From Tritrichomonas musculus (lineage: Eukaryota; Parabasalia; Tritrichomonadida; Tritrichomonadidae), in the NCBI GenBank assembly GCA_039105265.1, contig JAPFFF010000044.1, forward strand, positions 310,001 to 374,000: 64,000 bases of DNA, in the 5' to 3' direction. Numbering within the stretch: the stretch's first letter is position 1; every line of letters starts with the position of its first letter. A program made the translations under genes and the position numbers. This document shows, piece after piece, positions 40,066 through 48,669 of this stretch. The notes under the pieces were generated by a model. It was not told the origin of the DNA and made no database searches. It was given only the letters and a program-made list of their open reading frames with translations.

Positions 40066-40746
40066 TCACCTTCTTGTTTTTCTTCGTCTTTTGATAAAAT
40101 ATTTTTTGTTTCGATATATTTTATAGCTAGCCGGCTTTCTTGAATAATGAATACGTGGATAGTTCAAATAATTTAGATAGTAATTACTTAATATATCTCT
40201 ATTTAAGTCTCCTAACTTTTGTTCTCTATCTTTGTTTTCTATTCTCTCAAAACCATTTCCTATTGTGTTCATTGTTTTGGCTCCTGCCTTTAAATATTTA
40301 TTATCAGTTGCTTCACCTATAGCTTCTGCAATTTCACCACCAGTTTTTAATATTTCACTTTTATTGTCCCATGCCCATTTTAACCTCTCCTTTGTTTTCT
40401 TGACCTCTTCATCATTATTTTTTGGTTGTCCATTTGTGATTTTGTCATATGCTCTATTTAATTTTTTCATGAATTTCCCTGTTATCCCTTCTGAATGTGT
40501 CATGGAGGGTGGTACTGGAGGTGGAGCAGGAGCAGGAGGCGGCATCAGATTTTGGGTAGATGGAACATATTTTTCTTGAGTCTCATTTGATGTTTTGATA
40601 TTGTCGCTTGACTTCCTTCCAGTTAATTTGTTATACGCATTATGCATTAAATCGGTTATCTTATTACCTATCCCTCCCATTGGTTCTTCTGTCCCATCAC
40701 TTCGTAGAGTAGGAGCTGTACCCATACTAAATAACTCAAAAGACAT
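40066..40746 (-). CDS. Glycine-rich basic virion protein 2 (Polinton C)
   Basis: 226 aa. Two related segments (MGGIGNKITDLMHNAYNKLTGRK and GITGKFMKKLNRAYDKITNGQ) flank a proline-rich linker, then an alanine/glycine helix region (LKTGGEIAEAIGEATDNKYLKAGAKTM) and the tail NYPRIHYSRKPASYKIYRNKK...RRRKTRR. The PRIHYSRKP tail also closes the D protein at 55519. A paralogue of the next gene (40775), so the slot is duplicated in C. Probably a core or minor capsid protein. Confidence 0.5.
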   Translation of the reverse strand: MSFELFSMGTAPTLRSDGTEEPMGGIGNKITDLMHNAYNKLTGRKSSDNIKTSNETQEKYVPSTQNLMPPPAPAPPPVPPSMTHSEGITGKFMKKLNRAYDKITNGQPKNNDEEVKKTKERLKWAWDNKSEILKTGGEIAEAIGEATDNKYLKAGAKTMNTIGNGFERIENKDREQKLGDLNRDILSNYYLNYLNYPRIHYSRKPASYKIYRNKKYFIKRRRKTRR

Positions 40747-40774
40747 TTAATTGGAAACAAAATTGACTACTGGC

Positions 40775-41275
40775 TCACTTCTTTGACTTCTTTTTCTTTT
40801 TGCTACTTGTCGAGCCCTGTCTTTGTTGATACTTTATTTTCCTCTTTAATTGTTCTATTTTTGCTTCTTCTCCATCATCAAACATATTTCTTTTCTGATA
40901 TAATGCTGTTGGCTTCCTTCCATAATGAATGCGTGGAAAATCACTATATGTTACATGTTTGTTTCCGAATAGACGACTATTCCTTTCCTCTAATAATTGT
41001 TTGAGCTCACTTTTTTTAGCTTTGTTTTCGATTCTCTCTAAACCATTACCTGCTGCCTGTGCACCTGCTCCTGCGGCCATTATAATAGGATTCCCTATTG
41101 TTGCTCCAATATCTTTAACTGCTTCTCCGCCTGTTTTTAATATCTCGGCTTTATTATTCCAAACCCAATTTGTTGCATCTTTAACTCCTCTCATAAATTT
41201 TCCAAACGTACCACCACCAGAATCTGGTGTAGTAGATTGAATATATTTTCCAGAATCGATTGTTCCTGAAGGCAT
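40775..41275 (-). CDS. Glycine-rich basic virion protein 1 (Polinton C)
   Basis: 166 aa, paralogous to the 226-aa neighbour: WVWNNKAEILKTGGEAVKDIGATIGNP, GNGLERIENKAKK, FPRIHYGRKPTALYQKRN and a lysine-rich end. Lies just after the ATPase, as the single copy does in A, B and D. Confidence 0.5.
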   Translation of the reverse strand: MPSGTIDSGKYIQSTTPDSGGGTFGKFMRGVKDATNWVWNNKAEILKTGGEAVKDIGATIGNPIIMAAGAGAQAAGNGLERIENKAKKSELKQLLEERNSRLFGNKHVTYSDFPRIHYGRKPTALYQKRNMFDDGEEAKIEQLKRKIKYQQRQGSTSSKKKKKSKK

Positions 41276-41292
41276 TTAATTTACAAATAAAA

Positions 41293-42150
41293 CTACTTTT
41301 CAAAGTAATACTTATTTGCGGTAATATTGCATACGAATCTGTCATGAAGATCTCTATGCTGTAAATATTCTTTTACCGTCTTCTTGATATTAAGGTTGTT
41401 ATTTGTTTGTTGAAGCAAGGAAGTAAAATCTTCTTCTGAGTATCCACTATAGCATATGATATCAGTGGCCAATCTTTTTGCATTTATGTGTACGAATCTG
41501 ATTGTCTGAATAGCCATGATGCAGGTAATATTATAATGTCTTGTCTTGGTTAATAGTCTAAGGAATTCAGTATTATTATGTGTTAACAAATCGCTTCCTG
41601 CACAGTCATCCAATATTATTAGTGTGTTATATGGGTAAGATGATGTTTGGTATTTTACTAACTTATTGGCTATATATACTATTCTATCATCTATTTCTTG
41701 GAGGGAGTGCTTGTTTATAAGTCTCTGCATTTCTTCATTTGTTTCCTTCATTTTTGATAATACATGTTTAACCATTGCATAATATTTTATTTTTCTTTTG
41801 AGGTGTTTCTTTAGGTAATCCATCAATTGGGCTTCATTAAGATATACTATTGGTGTCTTTACCTCTTTACTCATTGCCTCAGCCGTTTTGTCTGCTTTTC
41901 CAGAACTTGAGCAAAATATTATTTTTTGATAGTACGGATGCTTAAATAGACGTTCAGTAATTAGTATGTGTTTCCACAACCAATAACTCTTACCTGCACC
42001 TGGTTTACCAATAAGAAAATAAATTCCATTCGTACTAAAAGGATAGGAAGGATGTAATGGCTTCATCAATGCTCCCTCTATCTCTTTCTGGTTCTTCTTC
42101 ATTGTCTTTTGGATTAAGGATTCCACTTCTTTCATTATTTGTTTAGACAT
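41293..42150 (-). CDS. ATP: A32/FtsK-type DNA packaging ATPase (Polinton C)
   Basis: 285 aa. Walker A GKPGAGKS, Walker B TLIILDD, LLTKTRHYNITCIMAIQT. Very close to the D copy, from which it differs by few residues over most of its length. 10 bp separate it from the integrase gene. Open frame. Confidence 0.93.
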   Translation of the reverse strand: MSKQIMKEVESLIQKTMKKNQKEIEGALMKPLHPSYPFSTNGIYFLIGKPGAGKSYWLWKHILITERLFKHPYYQKIIFCSSSGKADKTAEAMSKEVKTPIVYLNEAQLMDYLKKHLKRKIKYYAMVKHVLSKMKETNEEMQRLINKHSLQEIDDRIVYIANKLVKYQTSSYPYNTLIILDDCAGSDLLTHNNTEFLRLLTKTRHYNITCIMAIQTIRFVHINAKRLATDIICYSGYSEEDFTSLLQQTNNNLNIKKTVKEYLQHRDLHDRFVCNITANKYYFEK

Positions 42151-42160
42151 TTATTTGTGG

Positions 42161-43279
42161 TTAAATCCATTTCTTTATATTGTTGGGTATATTTTTCTTC
42201 TTTGACCAGTAATCCACTTCAAGATTAGATAGCTTTGTTGGAGCACCTTCTCGTAAATTTTTAGCCGGTATGATGTCTTCTGTACCTTCGCTGTATTTAA
42301 TTTTATATTTGTTCTTTGTTGTATCATAAGAAATAATCTTCTCCACAATACCTCTCTTGCCTCCCTTAAGTGTTTTGGCCAGAGGCACTTCTGCCTCATT
42401 GCCTTTTGAACCTTTATTTTTGTTTTGTGTCTTGATTAACCTATAACCAGGGAGTTTGTCTATTGACTCATCTTTGGACTTAATTATAAATTGGTTCCCA
42501 GCCTTTGAATCAACTATATATGCTTCCTTGCTTACCTTGTTCCTGCGCTTCGAAAATGGCTCCTTAGCCTGAATAATTCTAACTCTATCATTTGGCTTAA
42601 AGTCATATGGATTGTTTTGCGACTTGGTTTTTACATATTCTTTTTCATCTTTCTCTGTCATCTCGTTTGGTATCTTATAGTCCAATGATCTGTGGGGAGA
42701 ATTGTTGTATGAATCTATTAAACTATCCATTTCTTTCTCATTGATGAACCTGTTCTCGCCTACCATGTCTCTGATCGTTCTCATGAACCTATTTATGATA
42801 CCTAGTACATTATGATTATTATCCTCGGTAGTAGTGTAAACAATATTTTTGGTCTTCATCAACTGTAATACATCATTGGACAAGTAAGCAGCATCCTGGT
42901 CTGATGTTATCGAATAGACATCTGGCTCGTCCTCAAAAAATTTATTTAATGCCTGGGCTACCTCTTTTGCACCTTTCCCCTTCATTGGATAACAATATGC
43001 TTTTCTTGTGTTAATATTAATTAGCATCAAATAATTTAATCCATCCTTTGTCTTATCATTGATGAATGTGTCCATTTGATATCCCCCAGAGTGTTTAGAA
43101 TAGATATTCATAAACTTTGCCTTTGGTACCTTTACATCATGTACTATCTTCCTTAAATAATCTAATGCGGCTTCTTCTGTGAATCCATATCGTTTTGCGA
43201 GTGGAACAAATTTAGAGGCAGATCTCCAAGGAAAAAAAGAATGAAGCTCATTAATTGTTTTAAAATGCTTTTTGTTCAT
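42161..43279 (-). CDS. INT: Polinton integrase (rve type), C
   Basis: 372 aa. N-terminal FFPWRSASKFVPLAKRYGF, the RNase H-fold core with YQMDTF, SDQDAAYLS and HNVLGIINRFMRTIRDM, YNNSPHRSL, and a C-terminal chromo/SH3-like segment (RGIVEKIISYDTTKNKYKIKYSEGTEDIIPAKNLREG). Compared with D it has about 13 extra residues (KGSKGNEAEVPLA) before that segment. Open frame. Confidence 0.9.
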   Translation of the reverse strand: MNKKHFKTINELHSFFPWRSASKFVPLAKRYGFTEEAALDYLRKIVHDVKVPKAKFMNIYSKHSGGYQMDTFINDKTKDGLNYLMLININTRKAYCYPMKGKGAKEVAQALNKFFEDEPDVYSITSDQDAAYLSNDVLQLMKTKNIVYTTTEDNNHNVLGIINRFMRTIRDMVGENRFINEKEMDSLIDSYNNSPHRSLDYKIPNEMTEKDEKEYVKTKSQNNPYDFKPNDRVRIIQAKEPFSKRRNKVSKEAYIVDSKAGNQFIIKSKDESIDKLPGYRLIKTQNKNKGSKGNEAEVPLAKTLKGGKRGIVEKIISYDTTKNKYKIKYSEGTEDIIPAKNLREGAPTKLSNLEVDYWSKKKNIPNNIKKWI

Positions 43280-43290
43280 TTAAATTAGTC

Positions 43291-44550
43291 TTAAACATAC
43301 ATCAATTTCTTATTGAATGGCATGAATTGCATTTCAATATAAAAGGATTCATTATTTGGTATCTTTACAGGTATTTGATTATGACGCCCTGAATAGAATT
43401 CTATCCAAAATCTTTGATCTGTTGAGTTTAGCTTGAAGTACTTGATTGGGTTAAATATAACTTTACTATTTCCTAAGTAACCTTTTGATGATTGTTCTGC
43501 TATTGATGAATATATTTTACAGCTAACTCTATCCCAAACATCTTCGAATATTATTTCTCTCATCCATTTTCCTTCATATCTAATAGTATTCCCATTTTTG
43601 TCTTCAATCGGATTATCTAAATCCATGTATTTGTTTGGATTATTTTGAAAAGGTTCAAAACCAACATTAAATACATCTGCTATATCATAAATACTATTAA
43701 CAGAATTATCTTGTATACCATTTTCAAAAGGTCTTATACGAAAGCTGATTGATAGGTCAATATAAAAAGGATTATTTTCATCTTCATTCCACATCGAATA
43801 CATTATTTCAATAAATTTCTTTTTATCATAATCATAATATCCGTCCATACCAACATCCCTTAAATTAAAAACAGGTTGTCCAACTAATTTTTTTGATTCA
43901 TCTAATTCATCAATTTTTCTTCTTAAATCCCAGCTCTCATTTATTAAATTTTGCTTCTGAAGTGTTTTTTGTGCGATTTCATCTAAGTTCGTACTATTTG
44001 CTATTTCGATATCAAGTTGTAGTGTTTCATCCATTTTCTTATTGATATCTTCTTCTAATTTCTCTTTTTGTTTATCAATAGATGAATGAAGAAATTTATT
44101 TAATGCAATTGGAGCAACATTATATTTTTCAAACTCTGTTCTTAAGAAATATTTCAAATCAATTAATATTTCCCTTAAATCTTTTTCTGTAGGAATCCAA
44201 GAAATTACATCATAAAATAATTCTGATTTCCTATCATTTGGAATAGATAAATAAAGATCATCATATGTTTGATTTGGGTTGTTTAGCTTTAAGTCATCAT
44301 AATCTTTTTTATAATACTTTCTGATTCCTATTGTATATGATATTTTTCTTCTTCTACTATTTGTCCATATATTTCTCACACCTATTATTGATTCCCCTCT
44401 ATTTGAAGTAACCCAATCTTGTGGATAATTAAAATAAAAGCGATTTGGTCTTGTTTTATCTCGTTCCCCATCTTCTAAAAAGTAAGCATATTCAATTGGA
44501 ATAGGTGTTGTTTCTTCAGCCGGATTAAGTACTGGATACATTTTAACCAT
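43291..44550 (-). CDS. Penton-like minor capsid candidate (Polinton C)
   Basis: About 419 aa from ATG 44550 (MVKMYPVLNPAEE), or from the second Met three codons on; upstream in-frame codons lie in the terminal repeat and are unlikely to be used. ETTPIPIEYAYFLEDGERD, FNYPQDWVTSNRGESIIG, a central charged coiled coil (about residues 150-215) absent from the A copy, WDRVSCKIYSSIAEQSS and FWIEFYSGRHNQIPVKIPNNESFYIEMQF. First gene at the right end of C. Confidence 0.52.
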   Translation of the reverse strand: MVKMYPVLNPAEETTPIPIEYAYFLEDGERDKTRPNRFYFNYPQDWVTSNRGESIIGVRNIWTNSRRRKISYTIGIRKYYKKDYDDLKLNNPNQTYDDLYLSIPNDRKSELFYDVISWIPTEKDLREILIDLKYFLRTEFEKYNVAPIALNKFLHSSIDKQKEKLEEDINKKMDETLQLDIEIANSTNLDEIAQKTLQKQNLINESWDLRRKIDELDESKKLVGQPVFNLRDVGMDGYYDYDKKKFIEIMYSMWNEDENNPFYIDLSISFRIRPFENGIQDNSVNSIYDIADVFNVGFEPFQNNPNKYMDLDNPIEDKNGNTIRYEGKWMREIIFEDVWDRVSCKIYSSIAEQSSKGYLGNSKVIFNPIKYFKLNSTDQRFWIEFYSGRHNQIPVKIPNNESFYIEMQFMPFNKKLMYV

Positions 44551-44560
44551 AATAAAACTC

Positions 44561-44775
44561 CTATATCTCAATATTTTTTCGGGTGTAGAATTCAAAAACT
44601 ACTCCATACCTTGGAAATGACAATGGGGAATAGTGAAAGTAGATAGGGTGTACTTACGATAGGTTTTCAGAGGGTATTTGGCCGGGTAGCGTGCCCAAGC
44701 GAAGGTGTACCTGAGCTTGGTGGCGAGCAGTGTAGGCGGTGGCGAAGTATGAGACACCGCCTATACTATACTACT
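44561..44775. repeat. Right terminal inverted repeat of Polinton C
   Basis: Inverse of 12436-12672. Stem TAGGCGGTG (44733-44741) pairs with CACCGCCTA (44755-44763); tip CTATACTATACTACT ends at 44775. Confidence 0.93.
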
Positions 44776-44780
44776 TTTAT
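44776..44780. repeat. Target duplication of Polinton C, right
   Basis: TTTAT, matching 12431-12435. Confidence 0.6.
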
Positions 44781-44892
44781 CATATATTTTTGAAAATTTA
44801 TTGATGACAAAGCCTGTGATTTCAATATACATTTGAATGATAGCCATTCGTTCTAAAAGCTTTAAATAATCTTCAAATGAAAACATTTATAT

Positions 44893-45765
44893 ATGAATAA
44901 AATGAGTAGATTAATAAAACAAGTTGAATCACTAATTAAAACAACATTGAAGAAAAATGAGAAAGAAATTGAAGGCGCATTGATTAAACCATTATCACCA
45001 GACTATCCATTTTCAACTAATGGTATATATTTTCTGATTGGCAAACCAGGTAGTGGTAAAACATATTGGCTATGGAAACATATTATGATTACTGAAAAAC
45101 TGTTTAAACATCCATATATTAATAAAATCATTTTTTGTTCAACTAGTGGTAAAGCTGATAAGACATCTGAAGTGTTGAGTAAAAATATTAAAACAAAAAT
45201 CAATTATGTTAGTGAAGATGAATTAATGAATTATTTGAAAAAACATATCAAACGAAAAACAAAATATTATGCAATGGTGAAACATGTATTGTCTAAACTA
45301 AAAGAAACGTCAGAAGAGATGGCACGACTAATAAACAAACATTCATTATTTGATATTGAAGATAGAATAGCTTATATTTCAAACAAGCTTGTCAAATATA
45401 ATACGACAGCTTATCCATATCATACATTGATTATACTTGATGATTGTGCTGGTAGTGATTTATTGAAGAATGGAAATAGTGAATTCATAAGATTGTTAAC
45501 AAAAACGAGACACTATAATTTAACATGTATAATGGCTTTTCAAACATTACGATTCGTTCATTTGAATGCAAAACGTATGGCAACCGATGTGATATGTTAT
45601 AGCGGATTTAGCAAAGAAGACTTTTCATCATTGTTGATGCAAACTAATAATAATCTTGATGTTAAATCGACAGTTAATGAATATCTACAACATGATGACC
45701 CACATGATAAATTTATAATGAATATCACAGCTGGAAAATATTATTTTGAAACGAATAATGATTAA
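44893..45765 (+). CDS. ATP: A32/FtsK-type DNA packaging ATPase (Polinton B)
   Basis: 290 aa. Walker A GKPGSGKT, Walker B TLIILDD, LLTKTRHYNLTCIMAFQT. B sequence resumes at 44776 after the nested C. The more AT-rich codon choice (AAA, AAT, TTA) matches the B genes at 10308. Two Met codons lie three codons apart at the start. Confidence 0.92.
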   Translation: MNKMSRLIKQVESLIKTTLKKNEKEIEGALIKPLSPDYPFSTNGIYFLIGKPGSGKTYWLWKHIMITEKLFKHPYINKIIFCSTSGKADKTSEVLSKNIKTKINYVSEDELMNYLKKHIKRKTKYYAMVKHVLSKLKETSEEMARLINKHSLFDIEDRIAYISNKLVKYNTTAYPYHTLIILDDCAGSDLLKNGNSEFIRLLTKTRHYNLTCIMAFQTLRFVHLNAKRMATDVICYSGFSKEDFSSLLMQTNNNLDVKSTVNEYLQHDDPHDKFIMNITAGKYYFETNND

Positions 45766-45780
45766 TTTATTAATTTATAA

Positions 45781-46185
45781 ATGGGTTTCAAAGATTTTGT
45801 TAAATCAACTATCAAATCTGGATTATCAAAATATGGAAAACATATATTTAATGCCGCTAATGTTGCAACGATGGGAAGAGTTGGCAGATTATATGATGCC
45901 ACAACTGGATTTTTGAATAAAACTGGTGGATTAATAGGCAAAGTTGCTGGACAAGCTGGTAGAAAGTTTTTGAGTCAGAAAGTGAGAGATAAATTATCAA
46001 CTGCAGCTAATGATGTTATTGATGTACTACCAAATAGTAGATTGAAGGGAGCATTAATTAAAATCAATAACGCAGCACAAAATAAAGCATATGATAAACC
46101 AGCTATTGATTATAGTGTTAGTGGTAAAAATAAAATAGATAAAAGAAGACATGCAAGAAATATAAATGCAGGATATGAAGAATAG
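45781..46185 (+). CDS. Glycine-rich amphipathic basic protein (Polinton B)
   Basis: 134 aa, homologous to the A protein at 3147: MGFKDFVKSTIKSGLSKYGKHIFNAANVATMGRVGRLYDATTGFLNKTGGLIGKVAGQAGRKFL-type layout, then a helical RLKGALIKINNAAQNKA and a basic tail. 15 bp after the ATPase. Confidence 0.58.
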   Translation: MGFKDFVKSTIKSGLSKYGKHIFNAANVATMGRVGRLYDATTGFLNKTGGLIGKVAGQAGRKFLSQKVRDKLSTAANDVIDVLPNSRLKGALIKINNAAQNKAYDKPAIDYSVSGKNKIDKRRHARNINAGYEE

Positions 46186-46245
46186 TGCATCTTGATGATT
46201 TTTTCTGTTTTTCTTTGCTTAAAACTGTTTTTTGTTGATATTTAA

Positions 46246-46632
46246 ATGTCCAAACAAATTAGAGGCAGTAGACGATTAGCTATTATACAACGATGGCTAC
46301 AAGGTCATGATGATGAAAATTATGAAGTGCTACCAACGAGAACTGAAGAACTTCCTAAAAATAAGAACTTTGTGGTACTTCATCTCGTTCGTCGTAACAA
46401 ACATTCATGGAGGCAAGTCAGCAAGATTTATCAAGATGAGGAGAAACGATGGATATATGTTGATGACCTACCCATTGCGATGACTCCTAATGAAGATATC
46501 AAACGATTAGCACGAGCATTGTTCAAAGGTGATGATGTTAGCGTTGGCAGTACTGATATCATCATTAACAAATCATGTCTAGAAGAGTTTCACAAAGCTA
46601 TCGAAGAATACTTTAAAAATATGCATCTTTAA
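46246..46632 (+). pseudogene. Chimeric open frame: WLNGRDD-type start (B) joined to KilA-N/DUF3627 end (A)
   Basis: The first ~33 residues (RGSRRLAIIQRWLQGHDDENYEVLPTRTE) are the conserved start of the WLNGRDD-family gene of B. From the join at 46344 the frame reads as the DUF3627-like end of the A KilA-N protein (NFVVLHLVRRNKHSWRQVSK...), identical to 9266 onward. The two happen to share frame, and TGAAG occurs on both sides of the join. It is a rearrangement product rather than a real gene family. Confidence 0.75.
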
Positions 46633-46811
46633 ATTGACATTTTATTTTTGAAAGTGCGACTGGTAGAATTCTACCAGACCAGATTCATTATTGAGAAATC
46701 ACATGGTTTATAATATTTTATTTTTGGGGAAATGATTAGGAAGAGGAATGCTAATGCAGGTATCAATGCAAACGTTTCATTAGAACAATCAGATGCATCG
46801 CAATCAACATC
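46344..46811 (+). repeat. 468-bp direct repeat, right copy
   Basis: See 9266-9733. This copy continues directly into the rest of the INANVSLE gene, so it is the uninterrupted version of the B insertion site. Confidence 0.95.
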
Positions 46812-47250
46812 TAATATTAATAATAATATCATCATTAATAAGAGGGATGATGGCAAGGAGGATATCGTCATTACGAGAGATATCGATGAGGAGCAACCAG
46901 TATCATCCGCTGAGGGCATGGATGTGAGGACTGTTATATTAGAATCATATGCACAAATATTATTGAATCAAGATAAGGCGTTATTAAGTAATCTCATCTC
47001 CAAAAATTGTATCATTGTCCCAATGTCAGCTTTACAAAATATTATCAAGGCAGCTATCCATACTGAACAGGTAGATATATATCTGGATGAAGTGCAACTA
47101 AAGCTAATCCAATTCGCAAAATAGAAGCTATCAAAATTGTTAATGAGAATGGAGAAATTGTAACTGATTTCAAGCAGGTCTACAATAAGGAGTATAACGA
47201 ACTCGTTAACGTATACCATTTATGTCTCAAATACTGCATCAATATGTAAA
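46732..47250 (+). pseudogene. INANVSLE family protein gene (Polinton A); broken
   Basis: MIRKRNANAGINANVSLEQS, NINNNIIINKRDDGKEDIVITRD, VILESYAQILLNQDKALLSNLISKNCIIVP, then a C-terminal region with VTDFKQVYNKEYNELVN-type sequence, as in the C copy (35666-36193). The gene is broken (about one break). Confidence 0.65.
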
Positions 47251-47727
47251 AATAAAAATGCAAAAACCAACCCCCATAATTGGATGCGTAATGCATTCTC
47301 TCGAGGAACCAACATACGTACCCGGGATTATATATCAATCCCCCAAGGAAAATATCTGCATCCAATTACAGGAGCTGGTTTGGATTTGCTTTGCCGACAA
47401 TGCTTCGTATTATCTATAATCCACAAGTAATAGCTTACCACAAGGTGTTTAGTTCGCTAGGGCTCTATCACAAATATGGACCGAAAATAATACGAAAAAT
47501 CGGTATGGCAGCGAATCGAACTCATGCCTGCCGCCGAAGCTGGGAGACATGCTTCATGATCCAACAACTATACCAGTTAGCGCTAACACATATATGTTTT
47601 CGATTTACTATTTAAACTGTTCCAACTATATTCCATCATACATATATCGCTCTATATACCTAAAATTTTTCAAAAATATTTTTTATATCACATGTCCAAA
47701 ATTATTTTATTTTTTATCTAAATATAA
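47251..47727. other. 477-bp stretch without an assigned gene
   Basis: Short open stretches in overlapping frames (for example MQKPTPIIGCVMHSLEEPTYVPG from 47258) but none with a recognisable homologue here. A tRNA-like patch at 47502-47587 does not fold properly (see rejected). Confidence 0.4.
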
Positions 47728-48186
47728 ATGTCTGTTGATTCAATCGTAGACACTAACAATAACTTCTACTCACCAACCAAGCTCGTTTCATTTATCAATG
47801 ATACATATAAGAACAACAAGTTTGTAAAGGCTGTCATCTATTTCGAAGGGGAGAAAGTATTTAAAAATAAGTTTGACAAATATTGTTGCAAACCTTTATT
47901 CATCACACTCGAATCTAATAATAAGAAAAATAATGTATTCATCAACTATAATAAAATCATTAAATTGTTTGGGGATTCGATTATAGTATCATTCAACTGC
48001 AAATTCGATAGCAAGGATAAGCTATACGTCCTTATCATAGAACTCACAATGCAAGCATATATGGACACTCCATACTATCCATGTCACGTTCTCGAATGTG
48101 TCAACAAACATAATATCAAATGTATTCGCGACCAGTTCAAAATTGAATTCGATGATAGCGATATAAAGGATGATTGCTTCGTATAA
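47728..48186 (+). CDS. Unrecognised 152-aa protein (Polinton A)
   Basis: MSVDSIVDTNNNFYSPTKLVSFINDTYKNNKFVKAVIYF-type start, strand-rich, with several Cys (DKYCCKPLFI, YPCHVLECVNKHNIKCIRD). No homologue in the windowed parts of B, C or D. Might be a single-stranded-DNA-binding or virion protein; no motif allows a choice. Confidence 0.45.
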   Translation: MSVDSIVDTNNNFYSPTKLVSFINDTYKNNKFVKAVIYFEGEKVFKNKFDKYCCKPLFITLESNNKKNNVFINYNKIIKLFGDSIIVSFNCKFDSKDKLYVLIIELTMQAYMDTPYYPCHVLECVNKHNIKCIRDQFKIEFDDSDIKDDCFV

Positions 48187-48233
48187 ATATGCGTCGATTA
48201 TTTTTTATATAATATTTTTTCTCGATAAGCAAA

Positions 48234-48628
48234 TGAGTGAATCGCAAATAGATAGCCCAACTATTACTAATCAACTTCCATCTGTCACCGGGACAATTGT
48301 TAAATCGAAATCGAGTGATGTATTGAATAAGATTGAGAGCATTGATGATGAACCTGTTGAACCTACATCTAAGAAGCTTCGTGGGCGAAAATGTAAGTAT
48401 GCTAATGATGACGAGCGACGAGATGCTAGACGCCAACAGCAACGTGAATATAGATTACGTAAAAAATATGAAATGGAGATACTAAGGAGATATGTCGAGG
48501 AACATCTTGATGAGCTCGAAGAGGAGGAAGAGGATACCCCAGATGCGGATAATATCGATTGTAGTGTTAATGAGACAATTAATGAGACACCTGATGATGA
48601 ACCTTTAGTAGATGACTGTAATAATTAA
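48234..48628 (+). CDS. Basic-leucine-zipper-like protein (Polinton A)
   Basis: 131 aa from ATG 48234 (MSESQIDSPTITNQ), preferred over an upstream Met because the upstream part is Tyr/Ile-rich intergenic sequence and the C copy starts close to this point. KSKSSDVLNKIES, the AT-hook-like KLRGRKCKYANDDERRDARRQQQREYRLRKKYEMEILRRYVEE core, and an acidic tail. Probably DNA-binding. Confidence 0.5.
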
Positions 48629-48669
48629 ATAATTACATTTTATCGAACCATATTTTTATTTTTGTTTAA

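Larger units (their letters stand above)
12436..44775. mobile_element. Polinton/Maverick C, both termini present
   Basis: Both inverted termini are present (AGTAGTATAGTATAGG and its complement), flanked by TTTAT. Subtracting two later DNA-transposon insertions leaves about 25 kb, a usual Maverick size. The left arm holds two giant fibre-like genes (minus), a 244-aa protein, a GIY-YIG protein and PolB (plus). The right arm carries the morphogenesis block on the minus strand from the right end inward. It is broken, with about three to four breaks including insertions, but nearly all structural genes are open. It lies between integrase and ATPase of B, so it is younger than B. Confidence 0.92.
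9734..46343 (+). mobile_element. Polinton/Maverick B, partial, with Polinton C nested inside
   Basis: The left terminus AGTAGTATATGTCAGTG begins at 9734, directly after Polinton A sequence. B contributes 9734-12435 and 44776-46343 (about 4.3 kb of its own DNA): a NUMOD4-type gene, a penton-integrase frame, ATPase, glycine-rich protein and the start of the WLNGRDD gene. No right terminus is seen; the element is bounded on the right by the 468-bp repeat of Polinton A. It is broken and partial. It is the most AT-rich of the four. It is younger than A and older than C. Confidence 0.8.

Noticed and set aside
44551-44595. Upstream start of the C penton-like gene (MNSTPEKILRYRSF)
   Set aside because: It lies in the terminal inverted repeat, and the mirror end has no such coding use; the Met at 44550 aligns with D.
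47502-47587. tRNA-like patch on the minus strand (TGGTATAGTTG and GTTCGATTC resemble the A and B boxes)
   Set aside because: The acceptor arms pair only partly and there is no T-stem: the TTCGATT loop word is not flanked by complementary bases. Not a tRNA, at most a remnant or coincidence.
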